Assembly: GCA_934636325.1 (NCBI GenBank)
Contig: CAKUAK010000033.1
Span: 1-61,725, forward strand
Reading direction: 5' to 3'
DNA: 61,725 nucleotides
Origin: an uncultured Eubacteriales bacterium
Lineage (GTDB): Bacteria; Bacillota; Clostridia; Oscillospirales; Butyricicoccaceae
Of the stretch, positions 61,650-61,725 are shown piece by piece (the first letter of the stretch is position 1; each line of letters begins with the position of its first letter). The notes beneath the pieces are model-generated. The model did no database searches and was not told the origin of the DNA. It saw nothing but the letters and a program-made list of their open reading frames with translations. The position numbers were made by a program, and so were the translations under genes.

Positions 61650-61725
61650 TATTCTTCCTCCGTTACCCTGTCTGTATGATATCATGCCCCCATAGAGGGC
61701 CTTAGAGTCGACTTGATCCTTATAG

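Noticed and set aside
61676..61685. ATGATATCAT palindrome upstream of uvrB as an SOS box
   Set aside because: It does not resemble the Gram-positive LexA box (GAAC-N4-GTTC), and a 10-bp AT-rich palindrome is weak evidence.
1..61725. CRISPR array, insertion sequence, prophage or integrative element
   Set aside because: I saw no regularly spaced repeats, transposase, integrase or phage genes. Gene order is largely that of a conserved Firmicutes chromosome.

Overview
This window looks like ordinary chromosome from an endospore-forming, anaerobic, moderately GC-rich member of the Clostridia. The placement rests on gene content: a large endospore gene set (spo0A, spoIVA, sipL, spoIVFA/FB, spoIVB and a spoVM-like gene), SipL (known from Clostridia rather than Bacillus), a six-gene Rnf complex, a PPi-type phosphofructokinase and Gram-positive PolC. 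An Oscillospirales-like lineage is my guess; the sequence does not prove it. I see no insertion sequence, prophage, CRISPR array or rRNA. One tRNA gene is present.

Layout. (1) 1-6.1 kb, minus strand: a consensus promoter and a guanine-class purine riboswitch lead into xpt, a BMP-family lipoprotein and its ABC transporter, which reads as a purine salvage and uptake unit. (2) 6.2-11 kb, minus: tRNA-Leu(CAA), then a mother-cell sporulation operon transcribed sipL > spoIVA > spoIVFA > spoIVFB. (3) 11-13 kb: M3 oligopeptidase, divergent from rnf. (4) 13-18 kb, plus: rnfCDGEAB, then a membrane-anchored DUF4015-type glycoside hydrolase-like protein. (5) 19.2-32.8 kb, minus: the conserved Firmicutes block yicC-remA-gmk-rpoZ-priA-def-fmt-yugP-rsmB-rlmN-prpC-prkC-rsgA, ending with an acetyltransferase and two overlooked mini-genes: a 45-residue membrane peptide and a 21-residue SpoVM-like peptide at the syntenic spoVM position. 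coaBC, rpe and thiN are missing from this block. (6) 32.9-37 kb, minus: cdaA-cdaR (c-di-AMP) coupled to a FAD dehydrogenase and an RseC-like redox protein. (7) 37-40.6 kb, minus: spo0A, then ispD-ispF-DUF3343-class V aminotransferase. (8) 40.9-43.3 kb: PPi-phosphofructokinase and class II aldolase, divergent. (9) 43.4-46 kb: spoIVB, mnmA and a convergent Rrf2 regulator. (10) 46-56.8 kb, minus: pyrH-frr-uppS-cdsA-dxr-rseP-ispG-polC. (11) 56.8-61.7 kb, minus: uvrB-uvrA.

How the genes work together. Spo0A starts sporulation. SpoVM, SpoIVA and SipL form the basement layer of the spore coat. SpoIVB, SpoIVFA and SpoIVFB are the forespore-to-mother-cell signal that activates pro-sigma-K in Bacillus. 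The most striking observation is that this Spo0A has an intact DNA-binding domain but a receiver lacking the phosphoacceptor Asp (Ser57), one acidic-pocket Asp (Val11) and the conserved Lys (Glu109). Other points worth following are the four-gene sporulation operon, a SpoIVFA with all expected LytM zinc ligands, and a dyad shared by the rrf2 and mnmA promoters.
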